Part shown: positions 37,170 through 46,122 of the stretch, one piece after another
How the letters are laid out: each line of letters begins with the position of its first letter
Position numbering within the stretch: the stretch's first letter is position 1
DNA from: Pseudomonas zanjanensis
GTDB lineage: Bacteria; Pseudomonadota; Gammaproteobacteria; Pseudomonadales; Pseudomonadaceae
Assembly: GCF_014268745.2 (NCBI RefSeq)
Contig: NZ_JABWRB020000001.1
Span: 310,001 to 374,000 of the forward strand
Direction: 5' to 3'
Length of the DNA stretch: 64,000 nt
Program-made: the position numbers and the translations under genes
Notes under the pieces: model-generated
Database searches by the model: none
What the model saw: only the letters and a program-made list of their open reading frames with translations
What the model was told of the DNA's origin: nothing

Positions 37170-38861
37170 ATGATCGAAGACTTTTGGAAGGATAAGTACC
37201 CAGCTGGGATTGCTGCCGACATCAATCCAGACGAGTATCCGAATATTCAGGCGGTGTTGAAGCAGTCCTGCCAACGCTTTGCCAACAAGCCGGCATTCAG
37301 CAACCTCGGCAAGACGATCACCTACGGTGAGCTCTACGAGTTGTCCGGGGCGTTTGCCGCGTACCTGCAACAGCATACCGATTTACAGCCGGGCGATCGA
37401 ATCGCCGTGCAGTTGCCCAACGTTCTCCAGTACCCGGTGGCCGTGTTCGGTGCGATCCGCGCCGGGCTGATCGTGGTCAACACCAACCCGTTGTATACCG
37501 CGCGGGAAATGGAGCACCAGTTCAATGACTCCGGCGCCAAGGCGCTGGTGTGCCTGGCGAACATGGCGCACCTGGCCGAGACCGTGGTGCCGAAGACGGG
37601 CGTAAAGCACGTCATCGTCACCGAAGTCGCCGACCTGCTACCGCCACTCAAGCGCCTGTTGATCAACAGCGTGATCAAGTACGTCAAGAAAATGGTCCCG
37701 GCCTATCACTTGCCCAAGGCCGTGAAGTTCAACGACGTGTTGAGCAAAGGCCACGGCCAGCCCGTGAACGAAGCCAACCCCTCCAGCGACGATGTGGCCG
37801 TGCTGCAATACACCGGTGGCACCACCGGCGTGGCCAAGGGCGCGATGCTCAGCCACCGCAACCTGGTGGCCAACATGCTGCAGTGCAAGGCGCTGATGGG
37901 CTCCAACCTCAATGAAGGTTGTGAGGTACTGATCACGCCACTGCCGCTGTACCACATTTATGCGTTCACCTTTCATTGCATGGCGATGATGCTGATCGGC
38001 AACCACAACATCCTGATCAGCAACCCGCGTGACCTCTCGGCGATGGTCAAGGAACTGTCGAAGTGGAAGTTCAGCGGTTTCGTCGGCCTCAATACGCTGT
38101 TCGTGGCCCTGTGCAACAACGAAGCCTTCCGCAAGCTGGACTTCTCGGCCCTGAAAGTCACCCTGTCCGGTGGCATGGCCCTGCAACTCGCGGCAGCCGA
38201 GCGCTGGAAAGCGGTCACTGGTTGCCCGATCTGCGAAGGTTATGGCATGACCGAAACCAGCCCGGTGGCCACGGTCAACCCGATCCAGCACATCCAGGTC
38301 GGTACCATCGGCATCCCCGTGCCGTCGACGCTGTGCAAGGTGATCAATGACGCGGGCGTCGAACAGCCGTTGGGCGAAATCGGCGAGTTGTGCGTGAAAG
38401 GCCCGCAGGTCATGAAAGGCTACTGGCAGCGCCAGGAAGCCACCGATGAGATCCTCGACAGCGAAGGCTGGCTCAAGACCGGTGACATCGCGCTGATCCA
38501 GCCGGATGGCTACATGCGCATCGTCGATCGCAAGAAAGACATGATCCTGATTTCCGGTTTCAACGTGTACCCCAACGAGCTGGAAGATGTGCTGGCAACC
38601 CTGCCGGGCGTGCTGCAATGCGCGGCCATCGGCATCCCGGACGAGAAGTCTGGCGAGGCGATCAAGATCTTCATCGTCGCACGGCCGGGTGTCACGTTGA
38701 CCAAGGAACAGGTGATGGAGCACATGCGCGCCAACGTCACCGGCTACAAGGTGCCCAAGGCCGTGGAATTCCGCGATGCCTTGCCGACCACCAACGTGGG
38801 CAAGATCCTGCGGCGCGAGTTGCGTGATGAAGAGCTTAAAAAGCTGGGGCTGAAGAAGTAA
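37170..38861 (+). CDS. fadD1: long-chain acyl-CoA ligase FadD1
   Basis: This 563-residue ligase has YTGGTTGVAKGAMLSHRN, EGYGMTETSP, TGDIALIQPDGYMRIVDRKK and VGKILRRELRDEEL. It is co-linear with FadD2 over its whole length, evidence of an old tandem duplication. The ATG at 37170 (MIEDFWKDKYPAG) follows TGAGGAGTGG. The separate leader suggests independent expression from fadD2. Confidence 0.93.
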   Translation: MIEDFWKDKYPAGIAADINPDEYPNIQAVLKQSCQRFANKPAFSNLGKTITYGELYELSGAFAAYLQQHTDLQPGDRIAVQLPNVLQYPVAVFGAIRAGLIVVNTNPLYTAREMEHQFNDSGAKALVCLANMAHLAETVVPKTGVKHVIVTEVADLLPPLKRLLINSVIKYVKKMVPAYHLPKAVKFNDVLSKGHGQPVNEANPSSDDVAVLQYTGGTTGVAKGAMLSHRNLVANMLQCKALMGSNLNEGCEVLITPLPLYHIYAFTFHCMAMMLIGNHNILISNPRDLSAMVKELSKWKFSGFVGLNTLFVALCNNEAFRKLDFSALKVTLSGGMALQLAAAERWKAVTGCPICEGYGMTETSPVATVNPIQHIQVGTIGIPVPSTLCKVINDAGVEQPLGEIGELCVKGPQVMKGYWQRQEATDEILDSEGWLKTGDIALIQPDGYMRIVDRKKDMILISGFNVYPNELEDVLATLPGVLQCAAIGIPDEKSGEAIKIFIVARPGVTLTKEQVMEHMRANVTGYKVPKAVEFRDALPTTNVGKILRRELRDEELKKLGLKK

Positions 38862-38880
38862 GGCCGTTGCCAATGACAAA

Positions 38881-38903
38881 GCCCCGCTGATGCGGGGCTT
38901 TTC
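38881..38903 (+). terminator. intrinsic terminator after fadD1
   Basis: The stem gccccgc / gcggggc with loop tgat, flanked by AAA and TTTT. Confidence 0.9.
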
Positions 38904-38938
38904 ATGTGCGGCGAATGTCCCGAGGCGGGGCCGCTTTT

Positions 38939-39079
38939 TGTGGCGAGGGAGCTTGCTCCCGCTGGGCTGTGGGAGCAAAGCTTGCTCGCGAAACAGGCGC
39001 CTCGATTCTGTAAGACCGCATCGCGTCCATCGCGGGCAAGCCTTGCTCCCACATAGCGGGAGCAAGCTCCCTCGCCACA
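38939..39079. repeat. S-family REP element with a G-type element nested in its loop
   Basis: The outer arms are S family. In place of the usual loop is a complete second palindrome at 38968-39053 (tgtgggagcaaagcttgctc ... gccttgctcccaca), which resembles the inner part of the gts hairpins but has a different loop. Confidence 0.9.
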
Positions 39080-39111
39080 ACAGCTCCCCTGCAATCAACC
39101 TATGTGGAGCA

Positions 39112-39489
39112 TTACAACCTGAACTGCGCAAAATCCAGGTTGGTGCCCCCCGGCCGCATGTCCTGCAGGTAGGAGTCCTTGTCAGCGCTCAGCTCCAGGC
39201 TCAGGGCTGCCTTGCGTTTGCCCTGGTTGCGCACTTCCAGGCCTTCCATCTTTTCGCGCAGGAACACGGTCGGCACTTTCAAGTGCAACAGCTCATCGGT
39301 GGCCGGCGTGTGCAGCAGTAGGTGGATCCATTCGTACTGACCGATGGCCAGGCGCGCCACCGGGATATCGAACCAGAAGATGTTGCGGTTGCGGTTCAAT
39401 TCGCTGAAGTGGCAGTTGTTGACGCCCAGTACGGCGCCGCCCAGTTCAAGGTTTCTGCGGGCGATGGCCTGCTTTTTATCGAGTTTCAT
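39112..39489 (-). CDS. conserved hypothetical protein, 125 residues
   Basis: I do not recognise this protein. The chosen ATG at 39489 is preceded by TAGGAACGTT. The sequence is soluble and mixed alpha/beta, beginning MKLDKKQAIARRNLELGGAV, and contains FDIPVARLAIGQYEWIHLLL and VRNQGKRKAALSLELSAD. There is no signal peptide or membrane segment. It stands alone between fadD1 and the BrkB-like gene, read leftwards. Codon use looks like that of its neighbours, so a genuine gene is likely. Confidence 0.7.
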   Translation of the reverse strand: MKLDKKQAIARRNLELGGAVLGVNNCHFSELNRNRNIFWFDIPVARLAIGQYEWIHLLLHTPATDELLHLKVPTVFLREKMEGLEVRNQGKRKAALSLELSADKDSYLQDMRPGGTNLDFAQFRL

Positions 39490-39735
39490 AACGTTCCTAC
39501 GGGGTTGGAGCTTCAGGCCGCCGCCTGAATACGTGGGGCATTCTCGGTGGTTGCCGGGTAAACATAAAGCCCCGCCTGTACGAACGATGAAACTTGGCTT
39601 GGCAATCATCGGTCAACTCAGCGTCGGGCCTGAAAAGACGAAATTGATCCAGCGTCGCCAAACAGGCTACTTTGTCGAGGCAACGCCCCTGAGTCGCCAA
39701 GCGACCACCCCTTTTTGCGGCGAAAGGAGACGCAC

Positions 39736-40686
39736 ATGATGTTCCCGGCCTTGAAAGGCTTACCCTTGCATCGTGTGATGATGCGCACCGTGACCGAATT
39801 TCTCGACGACGAGATGTCGACCTACGCCTCGGCTTTGGCCTACCAAATGCTGTTTTCGCTGTTCCCGTTCATTCTCTTTCTGATCGCATTGATCGGCTTC
39901 CTGCACCTGCCGGACTTCTTCTCCTGGCTGCGCCTGCAATCGGAACTGGTGCTGCCGCCCCAGGCCCTGGAGCAGGTCAACCCGGTGATCGACCAGCTCC
40001 AGCAATCCAAGGGCGGCTTGTTGTCGGTGGGTATCGTCATTGCCTTGTGGACCGCTTCGGCGGGCGTGCGGTTGATGATGAGCGCGATGAACGCCGCCTA
40101 CGACGTGGTCGAGGGCCGTCCGGCCTGGAAGCGCTTTCCGCTGTCGATCTTCTACACGGTCGGCATCGCCGGCATGCTGCTGGCCGCCGCGGCGCTGATG
40201 GTGCTCGGGCCGCAGGTGATGGGCTGGATTGCGGCCCAGGTCGGCCTGGAGGAGTTCATCGTCACGCTCTGGACGATTGTGCGCTGGCCGGTGATCGTGT
40301 TCTTGCTGATGGTCGCCGTGGCGCTGATCTATTACGTGATGCCCGACGTCAAGCAGGAGTTTCGCTTCATCACCCCAGGGTCGGTGCTGGCGGTGGTGGT
40401 GTGGATCATCGCCTCCCTGGGCTTCGCGTTTTACGTCAAGACCTTTGCCAACTACAACGCCATGTATGGCAGCATTGGCGCGATCATCGTGTTGTTGCTG
40501 TATTTCTATATTTCTGCGGCGGTGCTGTTGCTCGGTGCGGAGATGAATGCGGTGATCGAGCACATGTCCGCCGAGGGCAAGAATCCAGGTGAAAAGAACC
40601 CGGGCGAGCATGAAAAGCAGCACGTGTCCGGCCTGGGGCGCGACCATTCCATCCCTCACACCCACCCTGACGAAGCCCGACCATGA
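39736..40686 (+). CDS. YihY/BrkB-family inner-membrane protein
   Basis: This 316-residue protein has about six membrane segments and the YihY/BrkB pattern ([70 protein letters not shown]). The family was once named ribonuclease BN, but that activity belongs to another protein; its actual role is unknown. The C-terminal tail of about 45 residues is hydrophilic. The ATG at 39736 follows AAGGAG. It overlaps def by the sequence ATGA. Confidence 0.85.
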   Translation: MMFPALKGLPLHRVMMRTVTEFLDDEMSTYASALAYQMLFSLFPFILFLIALIGFLHLPDFFSWLRLQSELVLPPQALEQVNPVIDQLQQSKGGLLSVGIVIALWTASAGVRLMMSAMNAAYDVVEGRPAWKRFPLSIFYTVGIAGMLLAAAALMVLGPQVMGWIAAQVGLEEFIVTLWTIVRWPVIVFLLMVAVALIYYVMPDVKQEFRFITPGSVLAVVVWIIASLGFAFYVKTFANYNAMYGSIGAIIVLLLYFYISAAVLLLGAEMNAVIEHMSAEGKNPGEKNPGEHEKQHVSGLGRDHSIPHTHPDEARP

Positions 40687-41222
40687 TCCGTGAAATCCTG
40701 AAAATGGGCGACGAACGCCTGCTGCGCATCGCCCCACCGGTGCCCGCCGACCTGTTCGACAGCCCTGAGTTGTGGCAATTGATCGACGACATGTTCCAGA
40801 CCATGGAAAGCGTCGGCGGTGTCGGTCTGGCGGCGCCGCAGATCGGCGTCGACTTGCAACTGGTGATCTTCGGCTTCGAACACAGCGAGCGTTACCCCGA
40901 CGCCGAGGCGGTGCCCCAGACGATCCTGATCAACCCATTGATCACTCCGTTGGGCCCGCAGATGGAAGAGGGTTTTGAGGGTTGCCTGTCGGTACCGGGC
41001 CTGCGCGGTGCTGTGGATCGCTACCAGGACATCCGCTACGAAGGCTTCGACCCCAAGGGCGAGCCGATCGTGCGCTACGCGTCGGGCTTCCATGCGCGGG
41101 TGGTGCAGCATGAATGCGATCACCTGATCGGGCGCTTGTACCCGTCGCGCATTACGGATTTCAGCAAGTTCGGCTTTACCGAGGTGATGTTTCCGGACCT
41201 GGATCCCATGGCCGACGACTAA
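40683..41222 (+). CDS. def: peptide deformylase (paralogue)
   Basis: This 179-residue metalloenzyme removes the formyl group from new polypeptides. All three active-site motifs are intact: GVGLAAPQ (about residues 45-52), EGCLS with the metal-binding Cys, and HECDH with two metal-binding His and the catalytic Glu. It is not beside fmt or the trk genes, where the main def usually lies, so it is probably the second deformylase of the genome. It is translation-coupled to the BrkB-like gene. Confidence 0.93.
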   Translation: MIREILKMGDERLLRIAPPVPADLFDSPELWQLIDDMFQTMESVGGVGLAAPQIGVDLQLVIFGFEHSERYPDAEAVPQTILINPLITPLGPQMEEGFEGCLSVPGLRGAVDRYQDIRYEGFDPKGEPIVRYASGFHARVVQHECDHLIGRLYPSRITDFSKFGFTEVMFPDLDPMADD

Positions 41223-41240
41223 TAACCCGCCCCCGAACCC

Positions 41241-41329
41241 TGTGGGAGCGGGCTTGCTCGCGAAGCGGTAGGTCAGCTTGCATTGATGTTGAATGTGCCG
41301 CCGTCTTCGCGGGCAAGCCCGCTCCCACA
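41241..41329. repeat. REP-type inverted repeat, G family
   Basis: Complete G-family pair between the convergent def and acetyltransferase genes. Confidence 0.9.
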
Positions 41330-41346
41330 TTGATCTGTATTGCACT

Positions 41347-41769
41347 TCAGGACTGTGTATTTAGCTTTAACCCCATCGCAATCATCGGCTTGCTGCGCGC
41401 ATACCGGCTCAGGCGCTCGGCCATGGCATAGGGCAGTTCAGGATCGAAGCTGAAACCACGTCGCTCATAAAAACCACGCAAGTCCGGGTGACAGAACAAC
41501 CACACCGGCTCATCCAGGTCTTTCACCGCCTCGGCGATCAACCGCGCGCCAATGCCCTGTACGCGGTACGTCGGGGCGACGAACAATCCGGTCAACCAAT
41601 GCCCGCCCGACACGGGCCGCAGGCACAGGGCGGCGACAATCTCATCGCGTCTTGCTACCCACAATTGTGCGTCACGCACCGCTTTCATCGAAGATTGGTG
41701 GGCGCGGTAAAACTTGTTCATCAGTGGCCACAGCGGCTCGTCGAGTTGCGTGTAATGGATTTCGGACAT
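41347..41769 (-). CDS. GNAT-family N-acetyltransferase
   Basis: This 140-residue protein has the GNAT acetyl-CoA loop in LFVAPTYRVQGIGARLIAEAV and a C-terminal HPDLRGFYERRGFSF segment. The target is unknown; the small size and solitary location fit a generic small-molecule or peptide acetylase. Confidence 0.82.
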   Translation of the reverse strand: MSEIHYTQLDEPLWPLMNKFYRAHQSSMKAVRDAQLWVARRDEIVAALCLRPVSGGHWLTGLFVAPTYRVQGIGARLIAEAVKDLDEPVWLFCHPDLRGFYERRGFSFDPELPYAMAERLSRYARSKPMIAMGLKLNTQS

Positions 41770-41871
41770 GGCAGGGTCGTGGCGCAGAAGGGGGAGGCGA
41801 TTATAAAAGAACGCGGGTGCGGCGATAGGTGTATACCTGACTGCACATCCCGTATGAGTGGAGTACGTATC

Positions 41872-41982
41872 ATGGCCAAAGGCATGGATTCAAAAAAACC
41901 GGCAAAGAAAAAACCGGCGAAGAGTGCTGATGAAAAGCGTGCCGACAAGAAGGCCAAGAAGGTGAATCTGTTCGGTCATTGA
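41872..41982 (+). CDS. 36-residue lysine-rich basic protein
   Basis: The product MAKGMDSKKPAKKKPAKSAD continues with EKRADKKAKKVNLFGH. More than a third of residues are Lys or Arg. GGAG lies about a dozen bases before the ATG. The composition recalls the tails of nucleic-acid-binding proteins, but no family is recognised. The frame ends just before a short region upstream of a convergent gene. Confidence 0.6.
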   Translation: MAKGMDSKKPAKKKPAKSADEKRADKKAKKVNLFGH

Positions 41983-42059
41983 GCCGCTACCGTCCCGGTT
42001 GGCCTCAGTTTGAGCTGGGACGGTCGCCCCAGCTCAACCCCTTCGTTATGTGTCGAAGC

Positions 42060-42614
42060 TCAAAGCGAGGCGAGAAACATGTCCGTGGCCGAGGCCTCGT
42101 CGCCCGTGCGGCTTTCCTCGGCCTTTTCCACTTGCGCCATCGCCGATTTGTCCTGCATGCGCTGGGCAATCTCCTGACTGACGGCCATCTGCTTCTCGGG
42201 CGGCATCGCCTCCAACTCTTCCTGGGTAATGCCCATCTCTTCAAGGATGCTGTCGCGCAGGCGCTCTTCGGGCGTCTTGCTCATGTAGTCCTTGAATTCT
42301 GCCGTCGCGGAGCCACCAAGCGTCGTGGTTTCCTCGGACGCTGACGAAGCAACAGTCTGCAAGTGCACGCGGGTCTTGGCGAATGCCTCGTCCACCTTGT
42401 CGCCGATGGCGGTGGCGGCGCTGACCTGCTGCGTGGCTTGTTGGGTGAAGGCGTCCTGGACTTGGGCACTGCCCTGGCTGGCCTGGGCCTGGACGTTATC
42501 GCGCAACGCCTGCAATACGGCGCTTTGCAGGCCGCTGGCGGCTTCGGCGGTGGGATCCTCGCCCGGGCGCTTGAGCGGCAAGACCATCGCTTGCTGTTTT
42601 GCACTGACCAACAT
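42060..42614 (-). CDS. conserved hypothetical helical protein, 184 residues
   Basis: I do not recognise a named family. The protein is almost entirely helical and Ala/Gln/Glu-rich, with a central segment (QATQQVSAATAIGDKVDEAF) and a C-terminal acidic block (ERLRDSILEEMGITQEELEA, PPEKQMAVSQEIAQRMQDK). It has no signal peptide or membrane segment. The ATG at 42614 follows AAGGTGTTCATC. It could be a secreted or surface-associated effector-like protein or a cytoplasmic scaffold; sequence alone does not decide. Confidence 0.65.
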   Translation of the reverse strand: MLVSAKQQAMVLPLKRPGEDPTAEAASGLQSAVLQALRDNVQAQASQGSAQVQDAFTQQATQQVSAATAIGDKVDEAFAKTRVHLQTVASSASEETTTLGGSATAEFKDYMSKTPEERLRDSILEEMGITQEELEAMPPEKQMAVSQEIAQRMQDKSAMAQVEKAEESRTGDEASATDMFLASL

Positions 42615-42776
42615 GATGAACACCTTGTAGGTAATGGCTGAGCGAGGGGCAGGAGCAATTCCCATGCCGTTGCCGCGAGAACCTTATGCCAAGGGCTTTT
42701 AGACGGGCGTGCTGCGAGCGGGGCGGCCAATCCTTGCCGTTCGTCGGCAGGGATCGACCGCCTCGTGCCGGGTTGC

Positions 42777-43808
42777 TCAGGTGCTTTCGCGTACCTTGAG
42801 CTCAAAGCCCATGTCCACCACCGGCTGGGCGATGCGGTTGCCGGCCATCAGCGTCAGCATCTGTTCGGCGGCGCGACGGCCGATGGCTTCCCGTGGGGTG
42901 CTGATACTGCTCAGGCGCGGCACCATGTGGGCCGAGGCGGGCAGGTCGTTGAAGCCCAAGACCGAGACCTGCTCGGGGATCTTGATGCCGCAGCGCAGGG
43001 CCTCGAACAAGGCGCCGTGGGCCAGGTCGTCGTTGCCGAAGAAAATCGCATCGACGTCCGGGTGGCTGTCGAGCAATTGCAGGAACAATTCACCACCCAG
43101 GCCCACCGAGGAGGGGCGCGGGGTCAGCAGTTCCAGGTCCGGGTCATACAAGCCGGCCTTCTGCAGGGCGCGACGAAAGCCTTCGCCGCGCAGCAGGGTG
43201 CGTTGGTCCAGCTGCGCGCCGATGTAGGCCAGGCGCTTGCGTCCTTTGGAAATCAAGTGCTCGGCTGCCGTTTCGCCCGCCTTGAGCTGGGAAAAACCAA
43301 CGCAGTTGAGCCCGGCGCCGGGGTCCAGTTCCATCATGTACACGCAGGGAATGTTGCTGGCCTCGATCATCCGCCGGGCACTTTCGGTGCGATCGAAACC
43401 GGTCAGCAGCAAACCCCGTGGCTGATAGGCCATGTAGTTGCGCAACAGGTCTTCTTCCTCGTCCCGGGAATAGTGATAGTTGCCGATCACCACTTCGAAA
43501 CCCTTGGGCCGCAGGACCCGATGGATGGCTTCCAAGGTGTCGATGAACAACAGGTTGGACAACGACGGCACCAACACCACCACCGAATGACTCTGGGCCG
43601 AAGCCAGGGCACGGGCGGCGGGATTGACGACGTAGTTGAGCTCCACGGCGGCCTGGCGGACTTTTTCCACCAGTTCCGAGGCAACGGTGCTGACGCCGCG
43701 CAGGGCACGGGAGGCGGTGATGGGGCTGACACCGACCAGGCGTGCGACTTCGTTGAGCGTGGGGCGACCGGTGGTGCGAGTATTCTTATCGTTTTTAGGG
43801 GCGGTCAT
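42777..43808 (-). CDS. gntR: LacI-family repressor of gluconate use
   Basis: This 343-residue regulator has an N-terminal LacI helix-turn-helix (PTLNEVARLVGVSPITASRAL, about residues 16-36) and a periplasmic-binding-protein-like effector domain (SVVVLVPSLSNLLFIDTLEAI, DAIFFGNDDLAHGALFEAL, SVLGFNDLPASAHM). Divergent gntK and gntP identify it as GntR, which releases DNA when gluconate is present. A candidate operator lies 34 bp upstream of its own start, implying self-control. Confidence 0.92.
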   Translation of the reverse strand: MTAPKNDKNTRTTGRPTLNEVARLVGVSPITASRALRGVSTVASELVEKVRQAAVELNYVVNPAARALASAQSHSVVVLVPSLSNLLFIDTLEAIHRVLRPKGFEVVIGNYHYSRDEEEDLLRNYMAYQPRGLLLTGFDRTESARRMIEASNIPCVYMMELDPGAGLNCVGFSQLKAGETAAEHLISKGRKRLAYIGAQLDQRTLLRGEGFRRALQKAGLYDPDLELLTPRPSSVGLGGELFLQLLDSHPDVDAIFFGNDDLAHGALFEALRCGIKIPEQVSVLGFNDLPASAHMVPRLSSISTPREAIGRRAAEQMLTLMAGNRIAQPVVDMGFELKVREST

Positions 43809-43841
43809 CAGGGCGGCTTGCCAAACAAAAATCAAGGCACT

Positions 43842-43856
43842 AAGGTAGCGCTGTCT
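43842..43856. promoter_or_regulatory. GntR operator, gntR copy
   Basis: The sequence aaggtagcgctgtct is centred on the palindrome AGCGCT and repeats exactly at 43993 and with one or two changes at 44581. Confidence 0.75.
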
Positions 43857-43992
43857 CGACGCCGCTGCAAATGCGTGAACGGGGGTTGCCTGATCTCCCG
43901 TCCGCTCGCGTCGTGAACGAACATGCTGCAACCACAAAAATGACAAGAAGGCGTCGGCAACTTCTGCTTTTGCTGCGGTGTCATAACTGGCA

Positions 43993-44007
43993 AAGGTAGC
44001 GCTGTCT
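43993..44007. promoter_or_regulatory. GntR operator, gntK copy
   Basis: Exact repeat of the 15-bp site at 43842, 17 bp before the gntK start codon. Confidence 0.75.
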
Positions 44008-44024
44008 GCGCGCTGAGGTGTTAC

Positions 44025-44558
44025 ATGAACAATCCCATCACCGCCCTGGTCATCATGGGCGTTGCCGGTTGCGGCAAGACATGCGTCAGCCAGGCCCTGT
44101 GCCAATTGAGCGGCGCCACCGCCATCGAAGGCGACACCTTCCACCCCGCGGCCAACATCCAGAAGATGAGCGCCGGTATTCCCCTGAACGACGACGACCG
44201 TGCCGGCTGGCTCGACAGCCTGTGCGATGAGTTGCGCCGTGTCGACGCCACGGGCGAGCGCCCGGTGCTGACCTGCTCGGCCCTCAAGCACAGTTATCGC
44301 GAACGTCTGCGCAGTGCCTTGCCCGGCCTGGGCTTCGTATTCCTTGAATTGACCCCCGAAGTGGCCGCCGATCGCGTTTCCCACCGTCCCGGTCATTTCA
44401 TGCCGTCGACTCTGATCGACAGCCAGTTTGCCACCCTTGAATCCCCTGTCGGCGAGCCCCTGACCCTGGCTCTGGACGCGTCCAGCCACAGCATCGACGA
44501 ACTGGCGCGCCAGGCTTACGTCTGGTGGTTGGCCCACGGTTTGAAGCTTGCCGGCTGA
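44025..44558 (+). CDS. gntK: gluconokinase
   Basis: This 177-residue kinase phosphorylates gluconate to 6-phosphogluconate, feeding Edd directly. The Walker A motif is GVAGCGKTCV near residues 11-20, followed by EGDTFHP, the conserved LTCSALKHSYRE block and the nucleotide-binding HRPGHFMPSTLIDSQ. The ATG follows GAGGTG. gntP follows after 92 bp with its own operator copy. Confidence 0.94.
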   Translation: MNNPITALVIMGVAGCGKTCVSQALCQLSGATAIEGDTFHPAANIQKMSAGIPLNDDDRAGWLDSLCDELRRVDATGERPVLTCSALKHSYRERLRSALPGLGFVFLELTPEVAADRVSHRPGHFMPSTLIDSQFATLESPVGEPLTLALDASSHSIDELARQAYVWWLAHGLKLAG

Positions 44559-44580
44559 GTTTCAAAAAATTTGCGTCAGA

Positions 44581-44595
44581 AAGATAGCGCTGTCC
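44581..44595. promoter_or_regulatory. GntR operator, gntP copy
   Basis: The sequence aagatagcgctgtcc keeps the tagcgctgtc core of the other two sites and lies 56 bp before gntP. Confidence 0.7.
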
Positions 44596-44650
44596 CGACG
44601 GCTTATAAATAACTGCTTCAATAACAACAACAAATCAGGAGACACCTCCC

Positions 44651-46003
44651 ATGTTCGGCATGTCCCACGAGACGTTCCTACTGCTTGATGCAGTGGTCAC
44701 GGTGATCGGACTCATCGTCCTCATCACCAAGTTCAAATTCCACCCGTTCATTGCACTGACCATCGCCGCCGCGTTCCTCGGCCTGACGTCGGGCATGCCG
44801 ACCGGCACCATCATCAAGGCGTTCCAGGACGGCTTCGGTGGCGTGCTCGGCTTTGTCGGCATCATCCTGGCGCTGGGTACGATGCTCGGCAAGATGATGG
44901 CCGAGTCGGGCGGGGCCGATCAGATTGCCCAGACCTTGATCCGTGCCTTCGGCAAGGACAAGGTGCAGTGGGCGATGATGTTCGCCGCGTTCCTGGTGGG
45001 CATCCCGCTGTTCTTCGAGATCGGCTTCGTGTTGCTGATCCCGCTGGTGTTCATCGTGGCGCGCCGCACCGGCGTGTCGATTATCAAGATCGGTATCCCG
45101 TTGCTGGCCGGCCTTTCCGCGGTCCACGGCCTGGTGCCACCGCACCCGGGTCCGCTGCTGGCGATCGGCATCTTTGGCGCAGACATCGGCAAGACCATTC
45201 TCTATGGCCTGATCGTCGCACTGCCGACCGCCATCATTGCCGGCCCGATCTTCGGTACGTTCATCGCCAAGCACATCCCCGGCCATCCGAACCAGGAATT
45301 GGTGGATCAGCTGGCCCGCGAGACGAACTCCGCCGAGCTGCCAAGCTTCAGCATCACCCTGATCACCGTACTGTCGCCGGTGTTCCTGATGTTGCTCAAG
45401 ACCTTTGCTGACGTAGCGCTGCCGGACGGCAACCTCTTCCGCGTCTGGATGGACATGATCGGCCACCCGATCTCGGCCTTGCTGCTGGCGTTGCTGCTGT
45501 CGCTGTACACCTTCGGCTACAAGCAGGGCATCGGCTCCAGCCAGATGCTCAAATGGCTGGACGCAAGCCTGGCCCCGACTGCCGCGATCATCCTGATCAT
45601 CGGTGCCGGTGGCGGCTTCAAGCAGATGCTGGTGACCAGCGGCGTCGGCGATGTGATCGGCCACATGGCGGTCAGTGCGCAGATTTCGCCGATCCTGTTG
45701 GCGTGGCTGGTGGCGGCGGTGATTCGTATTGCGACGGGTTCGGCCACTGTGGCGACCATTACGGGTGCCGGGATCGTGGTGCCGGTGGTGGGGATGATGC
45801 CGGGCGTGAACCGTGAGCTGCTGGTGCTGGCGACCGGTGCCGGTTCGTTGATCCTGTCCCACGTGAACGACGCAGGTTTCTGGCTGGTCAAGCAGTACTT
45901 CAACATGACAGTGGCCGAAACCTTCAAGACCTGGACCGCAATGGAAACCATCCTGTCCGTGGTGGGGCTGATCTTTATCCTGCTGTTGTCGCTGGTGATC
46001 TAA
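44651..46003 (+). CDS. gntP: gluconate:H+ symporter
   Basis: This 450-residue permease of the GntP family has about 12-14 membrane segments and the family blocks ALGTMLGKMMAESGGADQIA, HGLVPPHPGPLLAIG and SATVATITGAGIVVP. It imports gluconate, including that made from glucose in the periplasm. The ATG follows CAGGAGACACC. A G-family REP element lies 19 bp after the stop. Confidence 0.94.
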   Translation: MFGMSHETFLLLDAVVTVIGLIVLITKFKFHPFIALTIAAAFLGLTSGMPTGTIIKAFQDGFGGVLGFVGIILALGTMLGKMMAESGGADQIAQTLIRAFGKDKVQWAMMFAAFLVGIPLFFEIGFVLLIPLVFIVARRTGVSIIKIGIPLLAGLSAVHGLVPPHPGPLLAIGIFGADIGKTILYGLIVALPTAIIAGPIFGTFIAKHIPGHPNQELVDQLARETNSAELPSFSITLITVLSPVFLMLLKTFADVALPDGNLFRVWMDMIGHPISALLLALLLSLYTFGYKQGIGSSQMLKWLDASLAPTAAIILIIGAGGGFKQMLVTSGVGDVIGHMAVSAQISPILLAWLVAAVIRIATGSATVATITGAGIVVPVVGMMPGVNRELLVLATGAGSLILSHVNDAGFWLVKQYFNMTVAETFKTWTAMETILSVVGLIFILLLSLVI

Positions 46004-46022
46004 CAGGCGCTGCGGCTCAAAC

Positions 46023-46111
46023 TGTGGGAGCGGGCTTGCTCGCGAAGGCGTTGTCTCAGTCGAGTAGATGATGACTGACACACCGCCTTCGCGAGCAAGC
46101 CCGCTCCCACA
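46023..46111. repeat. REP-type inverted repeat, G family
   Basis: Complete G-family pair between the convergent gntP and alaC. Confidence 0.9.
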
Positions 46112-46122
46112 TTAATTTTGTG

